48,253 nucleotides of DNA from Azoarcus sp. L1K30 (GCF_018122735.1 NZ_JAGRRD010000001.1:3094837-3143089); one strand, 5' to 3'; shown: positions 17,927 through 26,029, counted from the stretch's first letter. Translations and numbers: made by a program. The notes: generated by a model not told the origin, from the sequence alone.

Positions 17927-18871
17927 ATGAGCCTCCGCCTGCTGCCCAGAATGCTGAACTACGTGGACGAGGTGGCACGCTCGGGCTCGATCCAGGGCGC
18001 GGCCCGCGTGCTCAGCATCTCGGCCTCGGCAATCGATCGCCAGATCCTCATGCTCGAGGACGAACTCGGCGCCCCCCTGTTCGAGCGCCAGGCCGGCGGC
18101 ATGCGGCTCAGCCCCGCGGGCGAGCTGATGGTGGCGCTCGCGCGGCGCTGGCGTCGCGACGCCCATCGCGTGGCATCGGAGATCGAGCAGCTCAAGGGCG
18201 TGCACCAAGGCTTCCTGCACCTCGCGGCGATGGACAGCCATGCCAACGGCTTTCTGCCCAGCTTCGTCGAGCGCCTTACGCGCGAACATCCGCGCGTTCG
18301 CGTCGAGATCGACATCGTCAGTACCGACCAGGCAGAACGTGCGCTCACCGATGGCGAGGCCGATTTCGTCGCTGCCTTCAATCTCAAGGCCAGCCGCGAA
18401 ATCCACCTGGTGTGGAGTGCCGATCTTCCACTCGGGTGCATCGTCGCCCCCGGCCACCCGCTGGCGTCGAGCGAATCGCTCACGCTCAAGCAGGCCGCGG
18501 CCTACCCGCTGGCGCTGCAAAGCCGCGCCCTGATGATCCGTCGCTATCTCGAGAGCCGCCATGGATGGCTGTTTTCGGACGGCGAGCCCCCGGTCGCCAC
18601 CAACTCGCTGCAACTGCTCAAGCGCCTGGTCAGCGCGGGCACCCACGTTGCGTTCACGTCGGAGCTCGACGCCGCGCCGGAGATTCTCGACGGCAGGCTG
18701 AAGTTCATACCGCTACAAGGCCGCGATCTCAGCGCACAGACCGTTGCCGTCGCCGTCAGCGCGCGCCGGCCGCTGTCGCGCATAGCACGCATCGTGGCCG
18801 ACATCCTCGCGGAAGAGGTGCAAGCCTCGCTGGATGCGGTGCGGGCGTTTCGCGCCCTGCCCCCGCAATGA
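17927..18871 (+). CDS. LysR family transcriptional regulator
   Basis: A 314-residue LysR regulator. The N-terminal winged helix (LNYVDEVARSGSIQGAARVL, SISASAIDRQILMLEDELGA, LFERQAGGMRLSPAGELM) is followed by a periplasmic-binding-protein-like effector domain. ATG 17927 fits the usual distance to the HTH; upstream in-frame extension to 17834 is unlikely. It is divergent from the OHCU/HIUase-ABC operon across about 115 bp, so it probably controls that operon in response to a purine intermediate. Confidence 0.88.
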   Translation: MSLRLLPRMLNYVDEVARSGSIQGAARVLSISASAIDRQILMLEDELGAPLFERQAGGMRLSPAGELMVALARRWRRDAHRVASEIEQLKGVHQGFLHLAAMDSHANGFLPSFVERLTREHPRVRVEIDIVSTDQAERALTDGEADFVAAFNLKASREIHLVWSADLPLGCIVAPGHPLASSESLTLKQAAAYPLALQSRALMIRRYLESRHGWLFSDGEPPVATNSLQLLKRLVSAGTHVAFTSELDAAPEILDGRLKFIPLQGRDLSAQTVAVAVSARRPLSRIARIVADILAEEVQASLDAVRAFRALPPQ

Positions 18872-18887
18872 CCACCGGAGGCATCGC

Positions 18888-19088
18888 ATGAACACGGAAA
18901 ACCGCGCGGTCTCGTGCCTGGGCTGCGCGCACTACTACATCACCCACGACACCGCGCTGCCATACGGCTGCCACGCCCTGCGCTTCAAGAGCCGCGCCCA
19001 GCCATGGCGCGAAGTGCTGGCGGCATCCGGCAGCCCGTGCCAGTATTTCGCTGCAAAAGCGGCAGCCACACGCGCCGGACGGGATTGA
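18888..19088 (+). CDS. Small four-cysteine protein (putative zinc-binding)
   Basis: A 66-residue protein with cysteines at 10, 13, 28 and 51 (CLGC, YGC, SPC), a spacing consistent with a small zinc or iron-binding knuckle. Conserved-looking text includes HYYITHDTALPYGCHALRFK. Similar short proteins in related bacteria are sometimes labelled as uracil-DNA-glycosylase-like, but nothing here supports glycosylase activity. It starts 17 bases after the LysR stop following GGAGG, so it is probably co-transcribed with the regulator. Confidence 0.7.
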   Translation: MNTENRAVSCLGCAHYYITHDTALPYGCHALRFKSRAQPWREVLAASGSPCQYFAAKAAATRAGRD

Positions 19089-19165
19089 GCGCGCGACACG
19101 ATTCGTGCTGAACCTTGCGTTCATCCACGAGTCATCCCCCAGACAGCCTCAACAAGGACACCACC

Positions 19166-19762
19166 ATGGCCCACCCGCGTCTTCTCGCCCTGTGCGGCAG
19201 CGCCCGCAAGGACTCGTTCAACCGTCTCGCCCTCGCCGTCGCCATCACCGGCGCACAGCGCGCGGGTGCCGAGGTGACCTTCGTCGAGCCGCGCGAGTTC
19301 GTGATGCCGCTGTACGACGGCGACCTCGAAGCCAGCGACGGCCTGCCCGAAGCGGCCATCCGCCTGCAGCAACTGTTTGCCGAGCACGATGGCGTCATCG
19401 TCGCCACCCCCGAATACAACGGCTTCTTCACCCCGCTGCTCAAGAACACGCTCGACTGGGTATCGCGCCCGCTGCCCGGCGGCACCGGCCAGCCCGGCAC
19501 CATCCATCTGCGCGGCAAACCTGCGGGCCTGGTCACCGCTTCGCCCGGCGCACTTGGCGGCATCCGCGCCATGCAGCACGCGCGGCTGTACCTGTCGAAC
19601 CTCGGCCTGGTCGTCGTGCCCGAACAGGCCGCCGTGTCGGCCGCCAACAAGGTGCTCGGCGTCGATGGCAGCGTGAGCGACGATCGCACCCTGGGCATGC
19701 TCGAGAGCGTCGGCGCAGCGGTAAGCAAGCTGGCCGCCGCACTCGGCACGCGCGCGGGCTGA
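19166..19762 (+). CDS. NAD(P)H-dependent FMN reductase
   Basis: A 198-residue flavodoxin-like reductase. The FMN phosphate-binding loop GSARKDSFNRLAL (near residue 10) and the flavin-ring motif TPEYNGFFTPLLKNTLDWVSR (near 90-110) are diagnostic of the NADPH-dependent FMN reductase family (ChrR/YieF/SsuE-like). It acts in the cytosol, reducing FMN, quinones or metal oxyanions. ATG 19166 gives the standard N-terminus. It stands 77 bases after the small Cys protein and 34 bases before the esterase gene. Confidence 0.88.
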   Translation: MAHPRLLALCGSARKDSFNRLALAVAITGAQRAGAEVTFVEPREFVMPLYDGDLEASDGLPEAAIRLQQLFAEHDGVIVATPEYNGFFTPLLKNTLDWVSRPLPGGTGQPGTIHLRGKPAGLVTASPGALGGIRAMQHARLYLSNLGLVVVPEQAAVSAANKVLGVDGSVSDDRTLGMLESVGAAVSKLAAALGTRAG

Positions 19763-19796
19763 AGCAGCTGACACCCTGCCCCCATCGCCACGCCCG

Positions 19797-20429
19797 ATGA
19801 AACGCAGAACCTTTCTCGCCCTCGCCGCGCTGCCCCTGCTGCTGGCGGCCTGCGGCAAGCAGCCGGCGCTGCCGACCATTCCGCCGGACGCGCGCGTGCT
19901 GGCCTTCGGCGACAGCGTCACTTATGGCACCGGCGCCGCCGCGGGCGAGGACTGGCCCACCCTGCTCGCGGCCCGCACCGGCTGGCAGGTGGTCAATGCC
20001 GGCATCCCGGGCGATACGGCACAAGCGGCCGCCGCGCGCATCCAGCCGCTGCTCGACACGCATCGGCCTCAGCTCGTGATCATCGAGATCGGCGGCAACG
20101 ACTTCCTGCGCCGGCGCTCGCAACGCGCCGTCAAGGAAGACATCCGCGGCATCGTCGGCGCGGTGAAAAGTGCCGGCGCACAGGCGGTGCTGGTGGCCGT
20201 GCCCGCGCTGTCGCTGTTCGGCCTCGCCGCGAGTAAGGCGAGCGACGCACCGCTGTACGAAGACCTCGCCAAGGAGGAAGGCATCGCGCTCATTCCCGAC
20301 GTCTTTTCCGACATCCTCTCGCGCCCCGAACTCACCGCCGACAAGATCCACCCCAACGCCCATGGTTACCAGCAGATGGCCACCGCCATCCACGCCCGCC
20401 TGCAACAGATCGGGCTGGCACGCAAATAG
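19797..20429 (+). CDS. SGNH/GDSL-type arylesterase lipoprotein
   Basis: A 210-residue TesA-like esterase. The signal MKRRTFLALAALPLLLAACG ends in lipobox LAAC (Cys19), so it is probably a lipoprotein. SGNH residues: Ser40 in FGDSVTYG (block I), Gly in NAGIPGDT (block II), Asn101 in GGNDFL (block III), and Asp182/His185 in DKIHPN (block V). It would hydrolyse short-chain esters or thioesters on the periplasmic side. It begins 34 bases after the FMN reductase stop. Confidence 0.88.
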   Translation: MKRRTFLALAALPLLLAACGKQPALPTIPPDARVLAFGDSVTYGTGAAAGEDWPTLLAARTGWQVVNAGIPGDTAQAAAARIQPLLDTHRPQLVIIEIGGNDFLRRRSQRAVKEDIRGIVGAVKSAGAQAVLVAVPALSLFGLAASKASDAPLYEDLAKEEGIALIPDVFSDILSRPELTADKIHPNAHGYQQMATAIHARLQQIGLARK

Positions 20430-20606
20430 CGTAATACCCGTTTCCGCGCCGCCGCCGATTTCACTTGCAGCCCCCACCCCGATGAACGGATGATCCATTC
20501 TCGGCAATGGATTGTGAGGTCGATGGTCGGCAACGCGGCAGCCCCGAAACGCAAGAACCGCGCGGCCCTGACAGCCGCGCGAACAACACCAGAGGAGTTT
20601 GCGAAC

Positions 20607-21236
20607 ATGAACCAGGAAACCATTTGGAGCGCCCGCTACCGCGACGCCGGTGACGACTACCTGTTCGGCACCCAGCCCAATCGCTTCCTCGCCCATCGGC
20701 TCGACCTGCTGCAAAGCGGCCGCACCGCGCTGTCAGTGGCAGACGGCGAGGGCCGCAACTCCGTATGGCTGGCCGAGCAGGGGCTCGAGGTCACCGCCAT
20801 CGAGATCTCCGCCGTCGCCGTCGAAAAAGCCCGACACCTCGCCGCCGGACGCAAGATCGACGTCAACTTCATCCAGGCCGACATGCTCGCCCCCGGCTGG
20901 CCACCCGCAGACATGCACGATGCCTTCGACTGGGTGATCGGCATCTTCATCCAGTTCGTCGGCCCGGAATGGCGCGAACGCCAGTTCGACGTCATGAAGC
21001 GCATCACCGCCCCCGGCGGCCGCATCCTGCTGCAGGGCTACACCCCCAAACAGCTCGAATACAAGACTGGCGGCCCCTCCGCCGTGGAAAACCTCTACAC
21101 CGAAGACACCCTGCGCGACGCCTTTGCCGACTGGGAGATCGAAGAACTGGTCGAATACGAAGACGATGTCGACGAAGGCAGCGGCCACAAAGGTCGCTCG
21201 GCACTGATCGGCATGGTCGCACGCAAGCCCGCCTGA
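20607..21236 (+). CDS. SAM-dependent methyltransferase
   Basis: A 209-residue class I methyltransferase. The SAM-binding motif appears as LSVADGEGRNSVWLAEQG (near residue 42) with the acidic residue in TAIEIS after beta-2 and the motif FNFIQADM-like NVNFIQADM region further on. It resembles TehB/UbiE-like small methyltransferases, whose substrates include tellurite, thiols or small acids; the substrate here is unknown. The ATG follows AGAGGAGTTTGCGAAC. It appears to be a single-gene unit followed by a hairpin. Confidence 0.8.
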   Translation: MNQETIWSARYRDAGDDYLFGTQPNRFLAHRLDLLQSGRTALSVADGEGRNSVWLAEQGLEVTAIEISAVAVEKARHLAAGRKIDVNFIQADMLAPGWPPADMHDAFDWVIGIFIQFVGPEWRERQFDVMKRITAPGGRILLQGYTPKQLEYKTGGPSAVENLYTEDTLRDAFADWEIEELVEYEDDVDEGSGHKGRSALIGMVARKPA

Positions 21237-21254
21237 CCGCCGCCAACGAAGGCC

Positions 21255-21279
21255 ATGCAACCGCGCTCGACGGTTGCAT
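21255..21279 (+). terminator. Hairpin after the methyltransferase gene
   Basis: A perfect 9-bp stem (ATGCAACCG / CGGTTGCAT) with a 7-base loop starts 18 bases after the stop codon. There is no T tract, so it may be a weak terminator or a 3'-end protecting structure. Confidence 0.45.
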
Positions 21280-21290
21280 GCGGCTATTAG

Positions 21291-21353
21291 CCCGGCAATC
21301 AATTAGATGACGAATGCTGGAGTTCAACGCGTTCGCTCCCTCCCCTTCAAGGG
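21291..21353 (+). repeat. Dispersed repeat, copy 1 left part
   Basis: This 63-base segment (beginning CCCGGCAATCAATTAGATG, ending CTCCCTCCCCTTCAAGGG) recurs with few changes and no gaps at 42078-42140. It has no coding potential. The stretch from 21237 to 21643 (407 bases) holds no gene, only this repeat, the next palindromic block and flanking non-coding DNA. Confidence 0.8.
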
Positions 21354-21433
21354 ATCGGAGCAGACGTGGTCCCCCCGAGCCTCATTAGCAGGTGCCTTCC
21401 CCTTGTATGTTCAAGGAAAGTGAAGGAACGGAG

Positions 21434-21474
21434 CTCCTCCCCCTTCAAGGGGGAGGTTGGGAGGGGGATGGGTT
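21434..21474 (+). repeat. Dispersed repeat, palindromic block, copy 1
   Basis: A block containing the palindrome CCTCCCCCTTCAAGGGGG followed by GAGGTTGGGAGGGGGATGGGTT. A near-identical copy in inverted orientation is at 42176-42216. The palindrome can fold into a strong hairpin in either strand, like REP/MITE-type intergenic elements. Confidence 0.75.
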
Positions 21475-21643
21475 TTGTGGCAACCCTCGGAACCCATCCC
21501 CACCCCAGCCCGGTAGCCAGCGCGAAGACACGCTGTAAGTTCAGACCTCCCCGAGCGACCAATGGGTATGGACTCCGCCCGGCTGCCTGGCCGCCAGCGG
21601 CTGAGGCGGACGCACATCGCCATGCCATCCAAAGGAGGGAAAC

Positions 21644-22150
21644 ATGAACCGACGTCAAACCTTCCACACCCTGCTGGGCACCCTTCTGATCCCCCTCGGC
21701 GTCCACCGCGTCGCCGCGGCGGCGGACACGGGCAAGCCCGAGCTGGTCATGTCGAAGGCCGAATGGGCCAGACTGCTGCCCAAAAGCGCCTTCGAGGTGC
21801 TGTTCGAGGAGGCCACCGAGCCGCCAAACAGCAGCCCGCTGAACCACGAAAAACGCGACGGCACCTACGTCTGCGCGGCATGCTTCCTGCCGCTGTTCGA
21901 TAGTGCCACCAAGTACGACAGCGGCACCGGCTGGCCGAGCTTCTGGCAGCCGCTCGCCGGCGCAGTCGGCACCAAGCTGGACTTCAGGCTGATCTGGCCG
22001 CGCACCGAGTACCACTGTTCGCGCTGCGGCGGGCACCAGGGCCATGTGTTCGACGACGGCCCCAAGCCCACCGGAAAACGCTACTGCAACAACGGCCTCG
22101 CGCTGCAATTCGTCGCGCAGGGCGAGCCGCTGCCGTCGCTGCGCACTTGA
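21644..22150 (+). CDS. msrB: Peptide-methionine (R)-S-oxide reductase, exported
   Basis: A 168-residue MsrB. An N-terminal signal (MNRRQTFHTLLGTLLIPLGV, cleaved after AAAA) places it in the periplasm; the Arg-Arg start may be a Tat-type signal. Zinc cysteines 77 and 80 (CAAC) and 125 and 128 (CSRC) are present, with YDSGTGWPSFW and the catalytic Cys148 in KRYCNNG. It repairs methionine-R-sulfoxide in exported proteins. A strong AAAGGAGG precedes the ATG. An exported MsrA is encoded at 41419-42045, and both genes have copies of the same repeat upstream. Confidence 0.92.
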   Translation: MNRRQTFHTLLGTLLIPLGVHRVAAAADTGKPELVMSKAEWARLLPKSAFEVLFEEATEPPNSSPLNHEKRDGTYVCAACFLPLFDSATKYDSGTGWPSFWQPLAGAVGTKLDFRLIWPRTEYHCSRCGGHQGHVFDDGPKPTGKRYCNNGLALQFVAQGEPLPSLRT

Positions 22151-22309
22151 CGACCTCGCGTACGGCGCGGCATTCCCCGCCTGCAGCCGCGCTGGCGCGG
22201 TCGATCAAGCGCACACCGGCATGGCCGTTCCGGCGCAGCGCCCGGACAGCCTGAACGGGAAGTCTCAGACGTGGCGCAGGCCGCGCCGGGAGACCGTCAG
22301 GATCGCCGG

Positions 22310-22585
22310 CTATTTGCGCGCCTTGCCCTTGGGCTCGAGCTTCCGCCAGTGCTGGAACGCATCCTCATGGATCTCGATATCGAGATCCATCACCCGCATC
22401 TGCATCCGCTCCTGAGCATCGGCCACGCCCTGGTTGTACAGGAGCGGACCGATCTCCTCGACAAAGAAGCCCAGCAGCGCCCCCGCCGCGATGTTGCCGA
22501 TCGGCTCGTCCATGTTCTCGCGGAAATAGCGCTCGATCGACGCAATCGCCTGCGCCCTCACGTCCTTGTTCAGTTCAATGGCCAT
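22310..22585 (-). CDS. DUF2164 family protein
   Basis: A 91-residue cytosolic protein beginning MAIELNKDVRAQAIASIERY, with NMDEPIGNIAAGALLGFFVEEIGPLLYNQGV and a charged C-terminus, matching the DUF2164 family of unknown function. ATG 22585 is preceded by GGAGAGGAT. A decayed partial copy of this gene lies about 1 kb away at 23445-23588 in the same orientation. Confidence 0.8.
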   Translation of the reverse strand: MAIELNKDVRAQAIASIERYFRENMDEPIGNIAAGALLGFFVEEIGPLLYNQGVADAQERMQMRVMDLDIEIHEDAFQHWRKLEPKGKARK

Positions 22586-22635
22586 CCGATCCTCTCCATA
22601 CCTTGTGTGCCCTATTCGGCATTCAACCGATCCAT

Positions 22636-22657
22636 TGTGCATTTCGCTCAATGCACA
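22636..22657. promoter_or_regulatory. Palindromic operator candidate between DUF2164 and PEP-CTERM genes
   Basis: A perfect inverted repeat TGTGCATT-N6-AATGCACA in the divergent intergenic region. A second, weaker pair GAACAG-N11-CTGTTC lies at 22690-22712, closer to the PEP-CTERM gene. The layout suits a dimeric regulator; none can be named. Confidence 0.35.
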
Positions 22658-22794
22658 TCGCGTGTGACGAAGTTGTTATTCGGATTCCGGAACAGTACGT
22701 ACCATGCTGTTCAAACGCGTCCAACATGCCCGCAAAACGCGGAACGGTGTGGCCGAATCCAGATTTCGTCTTACTATTTCATTGGAGTCAATGC

Positions 22795-23262
22795 ATGTAT
22801 CGGAAGTCAAAGGTCATCATCGCCGCCCTGCTGATTGCCGGCGCGAGTTCGGCAAACGCAAGCCTCGTGAATTTCACCGTAAACAACTACGGCCCCAGCT
22901 ACGGCAGCTTTTCGGGCGTAGACACCAACGCCAACGGCTATCTCACTCAGGACGAACTGACCTCGTTCTTGTTCGATCGAGTCGATTTCGGGCATCACGT
23001 CACACTTGCGACCCTGTTCGGCTTTGGCGACTTCAATCTGATCACCAACACCTGGTTGCCCAATGGCGCCGGCTGGGGCGGCAATGGCGCCTACTTCAGC
23101 TGGAACGGCGGCGGCAACGCGGTTCACAGCACTTGGGCAGATGTCAGTACCACGATCGCGCAACTCGACGCCCCGAATAACGTGCCGGAACCGACATCGC
23201 TTGCCTTGCTCACCCTTGGCATGGCGGGGATCGCTGCGATTCGCCGCAAGAAAGCGGCCTGA
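22795..23262 (+). CDS. PEP-CTERM protein with an EF-hand motif
   Basis: A 155-residue exported protein. Signal peptide to about residue 22 (ASSANA). Residues 43-54, DTNANGYLTQDE, form a canonical 12-residue EF-hand/dockerin-type calcium loop with ligands at positions 1, 3, 5 and 12. The C-terminal sorting signal is VPEPTSLALLTLGMAGIAAIRRKKAA (PEP at 131-133, helix, basic tail; shown in part by its key residues), for exosortase processing. The Gly/Asn/Trp-rich middle (GGWGGNGAYFSWNGGGN-like) suggests a surface or matrix protein. TTGGAGT precedes ATG 22795, and a terminator follows the gene. Confidence 0.8.
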   Translation: MYRKSKVIIAALLIAGASSANASLVNFTVNNYGPSYGSFSGVDTNANGYLTQDELTSFLFDRVDFGHHVTLATLFGFGDFNLITNTWLPNGAGWGGNGAYFSWNGGGNAVHSTWADVSTTIAQLDAPNNVPEPTSLALLTLGMAGIAAIRRKKAA

Positions 23263-23290
23263 GCGGCGACGGAAGCCACCACAAAACAAA

Positions 23291-23314
23291 GGGCGCCTCG
23301 GCGCTCTTTTTTTT
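23291..23314 (+). terminator. Rho-independent terminator after the PEP-CTERM gene
   Basis: Stem GGGCGC / GCGCTC (one G-U pair) with a CTCG loop and eight Ts, 28 bases after the stop codon. Confidence 0.85.
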
Positions 23315-23444
23315 CTTGCCCCACCTCCTTATCAAACGCATTCACTTCACCCGAAGATGCGTTCGCTGCCCGTTGCAGTCAGGAGTGACCTGTCGCCCAG
23401 CGCTGCCAAGTGAATGACTGCTTCAATTTGAATGCGGTGGAATG

Positions 23445-23588
23445 GCCAGACCGATCTCCTAGAGAAAGAAGGCCAGCAGCGCCCACGGCAGTAATGTTGC
23501 CGATCGGCTAGTACAGCCTCTCTCGGAAATAGCGCTCGACCGGCGCAATCGCCCCCACCCGCACATCCCTGTTCAGTTCAATGGCCAT
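23445..23588 (-). pseudogene. Decayed 5' copy of the DUF2164 gene
   Basis: Read on the minus strand from ATG 23588, the first 24 codons match 18 of 24 residues of the intact DUF2164 gene (22310-22585), then a TAG appears at codon 27 where the intact gene encodes Glu. Nucleotide similarity continues past the stop through PIGNI and into the next segment, but with a one-base frameshift, and fades near 23445. The Shine-Dalgarno region is also partly conserved (GGAGACC). This is a truncated duplicate that flanks the PEP-CTERM gene. The remaining DNA between 23315 and 23805 shows no gene. Confidence 0.8.
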
Positions 23589-23805
23589 AGGGTCTCCAAT
23601 GTGTGTCCTCGCGCAGCATCCCGATAATGCCCTTCACCCGTGATGGATTTGTCGCAACAGAGCGCGCAAGCGAATGTACTATGCCGTACGAGCACGCCAG
23701 ATGCAGGCGCATGATGATCGTATTGCGAGACGGGAGACCACGCCCCGCGTCGCACACCCCTCATGCAGCCATCGGCCCGGTCCAACCTCAGACATTGAAC
23801 ACACG

Positions 23806-24519
23806 ATGGCCAAATTCCTCAACACCAGCGCAACGAACTACTTCCTCGAAGAGCTCATCAAGAACGCCACTGATCGACTCATCCTGATCAGCCCCTTCCT
23901 GAAACTCAACGACCGCATGAAGGAACTGCTCGCCGACAAGAACCGCCTCAAGATCGATGTCCGCATCGTCTATGGCAAGAGCGAGCTGCAACCGGAAGAA
24001 ATCAACTGGCTGAAAGAGCAAACCTACATCCGCACCAGCTTCTGCAAGAACCTGCACGCCAAGTGCTACATGAACGAGGAACTGGCCATCATCACCAGCC
24101 TCAACCTGTACGAATTCAGCCAGGTGAACAACAACGAGATGGGCGTACTGATGCGCCGCGCCGACGATGCCGAGCTTTATCGCGAAACCTACGAAGAAGC
24201 GCAGCGCATCATCCGCATCAGCGACGAAGTCCGCATCTCGCTCGAACGCGTCAGCGCCGACCCGCAAACCGAAGACGATGGCAAAGCCGAGACCGAAGAG
24301 CACTCGGACAAGGGCGACAAGCTGACGACATCGAAACTGGCGCAGAAGTCAGGAATGAAGACCGCCGAGTTTCTGGATCGGCTGGTGGCCGGCGGGCTGC
24401 TGGAATTACGGGATGGAAAACATTACCTGACAGCGAAGGGTAAGGAAGCGGGCGGGGAATTCCGCATGAGTTCGCGATTTGGGCCTTATTTTCTGTGGCC
24501 TGAGGGGTTGGGGGTTTGA
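23806..24519 (+). CDS. Phospholipase D-like domain protein with C-terminal winged-helix-like region
   Basis: A 237-residue protein. Residues 1-135 form a single PLD-superfamily domain: ISPFLKLNDRM, and an HKD-like motif LHAKCYMNEE with His84, Lys86 and Glu91 in place of the usual Asp, followed by TSLN. Residues 143-172 are an acidic linker. Residues 173-237 (TTSKLAQKSGMKTAEFLDRL, LTAKGKEAGG, SSRFGPYFLWP) look like a winged helix seen at the end of some phage and mobile-element proteins. As a single-HKD protein it would dimerise for nuclease or lipase chemistry. Its base composition is lower in GC than its neighbours, consistent with acquisition. There is no signal peptide. Confidence 0.7.
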   Translation: MAKFLNTSATNYFLEELIKNATDRLILISPFLKLNDRMKELLADKNRLKIDVRIVYGKSELQPEEINWLKEQTYIRTSFCKNLHAKCYMNEELAIITSLNLYEFSQVNNNEMGVLMRRADDAELYRETYEEAQRIIRISDEVRISLERVSADPQTEDDGKAETEEHSDKGDKLTTSKLAQKSGMKTAEFLDRLVAGGLLELRDGKHYLTAKGKEAGGEFRMSSRFGPYFLWPEGLGV

Positions 24520-25257
24520 GGGGTTGAGGAAACCCGAGGCCGGCTCCTCCGCCTGCTCACCCGCCCCCTTCGTTTCGCCCCCGCCCTCGATGGTGCCCAC
24601 CGCAAGTGCCAGCGGTCCGACACTCTGGTAGCTGCCGACGCTGCCGTCTTCGCGATGGATGCGCACGATGTTGACCGCACGTGCGGCCAGCGCCGGCCAT
24701 TCCTGCGCACTTCCGTCGAGCTGCAGCGCCGCGCCGCGCGGTGGGCGCGGAATGCGCAGGCGCAGGCTGACGACCGCATCTGCCAGTTCGACGCCGGTAT
24801 CGTCGTACACACTGAATCCGGTTCCCACGCGACTTTCCACCGCGGGCAGATAGGTGAAGGGGTCGCGTGCGGCGAGGGTCTCGACATGCGCGCCCTCCAG
24901 ACTGCCGGTGACACCATCGATTTGCAGCGCCTGGGCCAGGCGTGCCTGCAGCAGCGCACCGTCGCGACGCAAGGCCTTGTCATCCACCACCAGCTGTCCG
25001 CGCTCGCCGCTGGCGAGGAAGGGCGGTGGCGCACTGCCCACTTGCCAGTCCGGCGGCAGCAAGGCCATGGCCAGCGGCATCTGCACGTACACCCGCAACA
25101 CATTCCCGTGCGGAACGACGTGGACGATGCGGGCCATGAAGTCCTGGAAGTGGGCGTGCGCCATGGCACTGAACGACAGCGCCATGGCGGCCAGCAGCCA
25201 CGCCAGCGCGCGGCCCGCGCCGCGCGCCGCACTTGCCCTTACTTGCGCGGATCCCAC
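24406..25257 (-). CDS. Exported protein of unknown function, probably 3'-truncated
   Basis: Open frame of 283 codons from GTG 25257, which overlaps the VOC gene stop by 19 bases. The N-terminus has a signal peptide (LAWLLAAMALSFSAMAHA), then a periplasmic domain starting HFQDFMARIVHVVPHGNVL. The start of this domain resembles the lumenal part of some HupE/UreJ-like membrane proteins, but the expected membrane helices are absent. The last 60 or so codons (after about VGTIEGGG) look like non-native, Pro/Arg-rich text, and their final 114 bases are antisense to the end of the PLD-like gene. The true 3' part was probably lost by rearrangement. Last gene of the leftward sigma-54 operon. Confidence 0.55.
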   Translation of the reverse strand: MGSAQVRASAARGAGRALAWLLAAMALSFSAMAHAHFQDFMARIVHVVPHGNVLRVYVQMPLAMALLPPDWQVGSAPPPFLASGERGQLVVDDKALRRDGALLQARLAQALQIDGVTGSLEGAHVETLAARDPFTYLPAVESRVGTGFSVYDDTGVELADAVVSLRLRIPRPPRGAALQLDGSAQEWPALAARAVNIVRIHREDGSVGSYQSVGPLALAVGTIEGGGETKGAGEQAEEPASGFLNPSNPQPLRPQKIRPKSRTHAEFPARFLTLRCQVMFSIP

Positions 25258-25850
25258 AGCCGCTCACTGGTGGTGAGTTCATAGGCGCGCCCGTCGGGCG
25301 CGGTGACCAGTTCCAGCTGCATGCCCCACGGCGACATGAAGTAGATCCACGTCAGGCCCTTGAGCGGTCCGTCGGTAAACAGATGCGGCTCGCCGAGGAA
25401 CTTGACGCCCTGCGCCTTCATGTTCTCCATCGCTACCTTCAGGTCATCGACATAGAAGGCGATGTGATGGCCGCCGATGTCGCTGTTCTTCGGCTCCACC
25501 TTGCGCTGGTCGGGCGAGGTGTACTCGAAGATCTCGAAGTTGGTGCCGTTGCCACAACGCACCAGATGGGCCACCGGAATCTCGGCCCGCGGATGGACGT
25601 TGAGGTTCTGCTTCATCCAGTCGTCCTTGAACGGCCCGAACGGCCCAATGGTGAAAAAGGCCTTGCAGCCCATCACACCGACGAAGAAGTCCACCGCCTG
25701 CTGCGCGTTCGGCACGGTAAAGCCGAAGTGCTCGACCCCGCGCATGCCCGGAACGCCCGCCTGTGCGGCCGGCAGCGCGGCGGCAAGGGCCAGGGTGGCA
25801 ACGCAACGGCGCAGCAGCCCGCTACTTCTGGAACGGTTTTCGAGTTTCAT
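25239..25850 (-). CDS. Exported VOC (glyoxalase/dioxygenase-fold) protein
   Basis: A 203-residue vicinal oxygen chelate protein with a signal peptide (LLRRCVATLALAAALPAAQA). Likely metal ligands are His41 in VEHFGFTV, Glu in NFEIFEY, His in GGHHIAFYV and Glu in MQLELVTAPDG, two per beta-alpha-beta-beta-beta module. VOC enzymes are usually cytosolic, so export is notable. ATG 25850 follows AAGGAA; an in-frame ATG lies upstream at 25877. It lies downstream of the GMC oxidoreductase gene and may act on its periplasmic product; the reaction is unknown. Confidence 0.82.
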   Translation of the reverse strand: MKLENRSRSSGLLRRCVATLALAAALPAAQAGVPGMRGVEHFGFTVPNAQQAVDFFVGVMGCKAFFTIGPFGPFKDDWMKQNLNVHPRAEIPVAHLVRCGNGTNFEIFEYTSPDQRKVEPKNSDIGGHHIAFYVDDLKVAMENMKAQGVKFLGEPHLFTDGPLKGLTWIYFMSPWGMQLELVTAPDGRAYELTTSERLWDPRK

Positions 25851-26029
25851 GTCAGAGATTCCTTGATGTATTTGCATGGTTGATCCCGTCCCCGCCGGTG
25901 GACTGGTGCTGAAAAAGGGCGGGGGCACCGCAAGCGGGCCCCCCAAGCACACACGCGAGGAGGAACGCGTTCATCGACTTCGTGAGCTGCGGCGCGGGGC
26001 GCACCCGGCCGCATGGGTGCGGCCAGTGT

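Noticed and set aside
18888-19088. Uracil-DNA glycosylase activity for the 66-residue Cys protein
   Set aside because: Far too short and lacking the glycosylase active-site motifs; only a metal-knuckle-like Cys pattern is visible.
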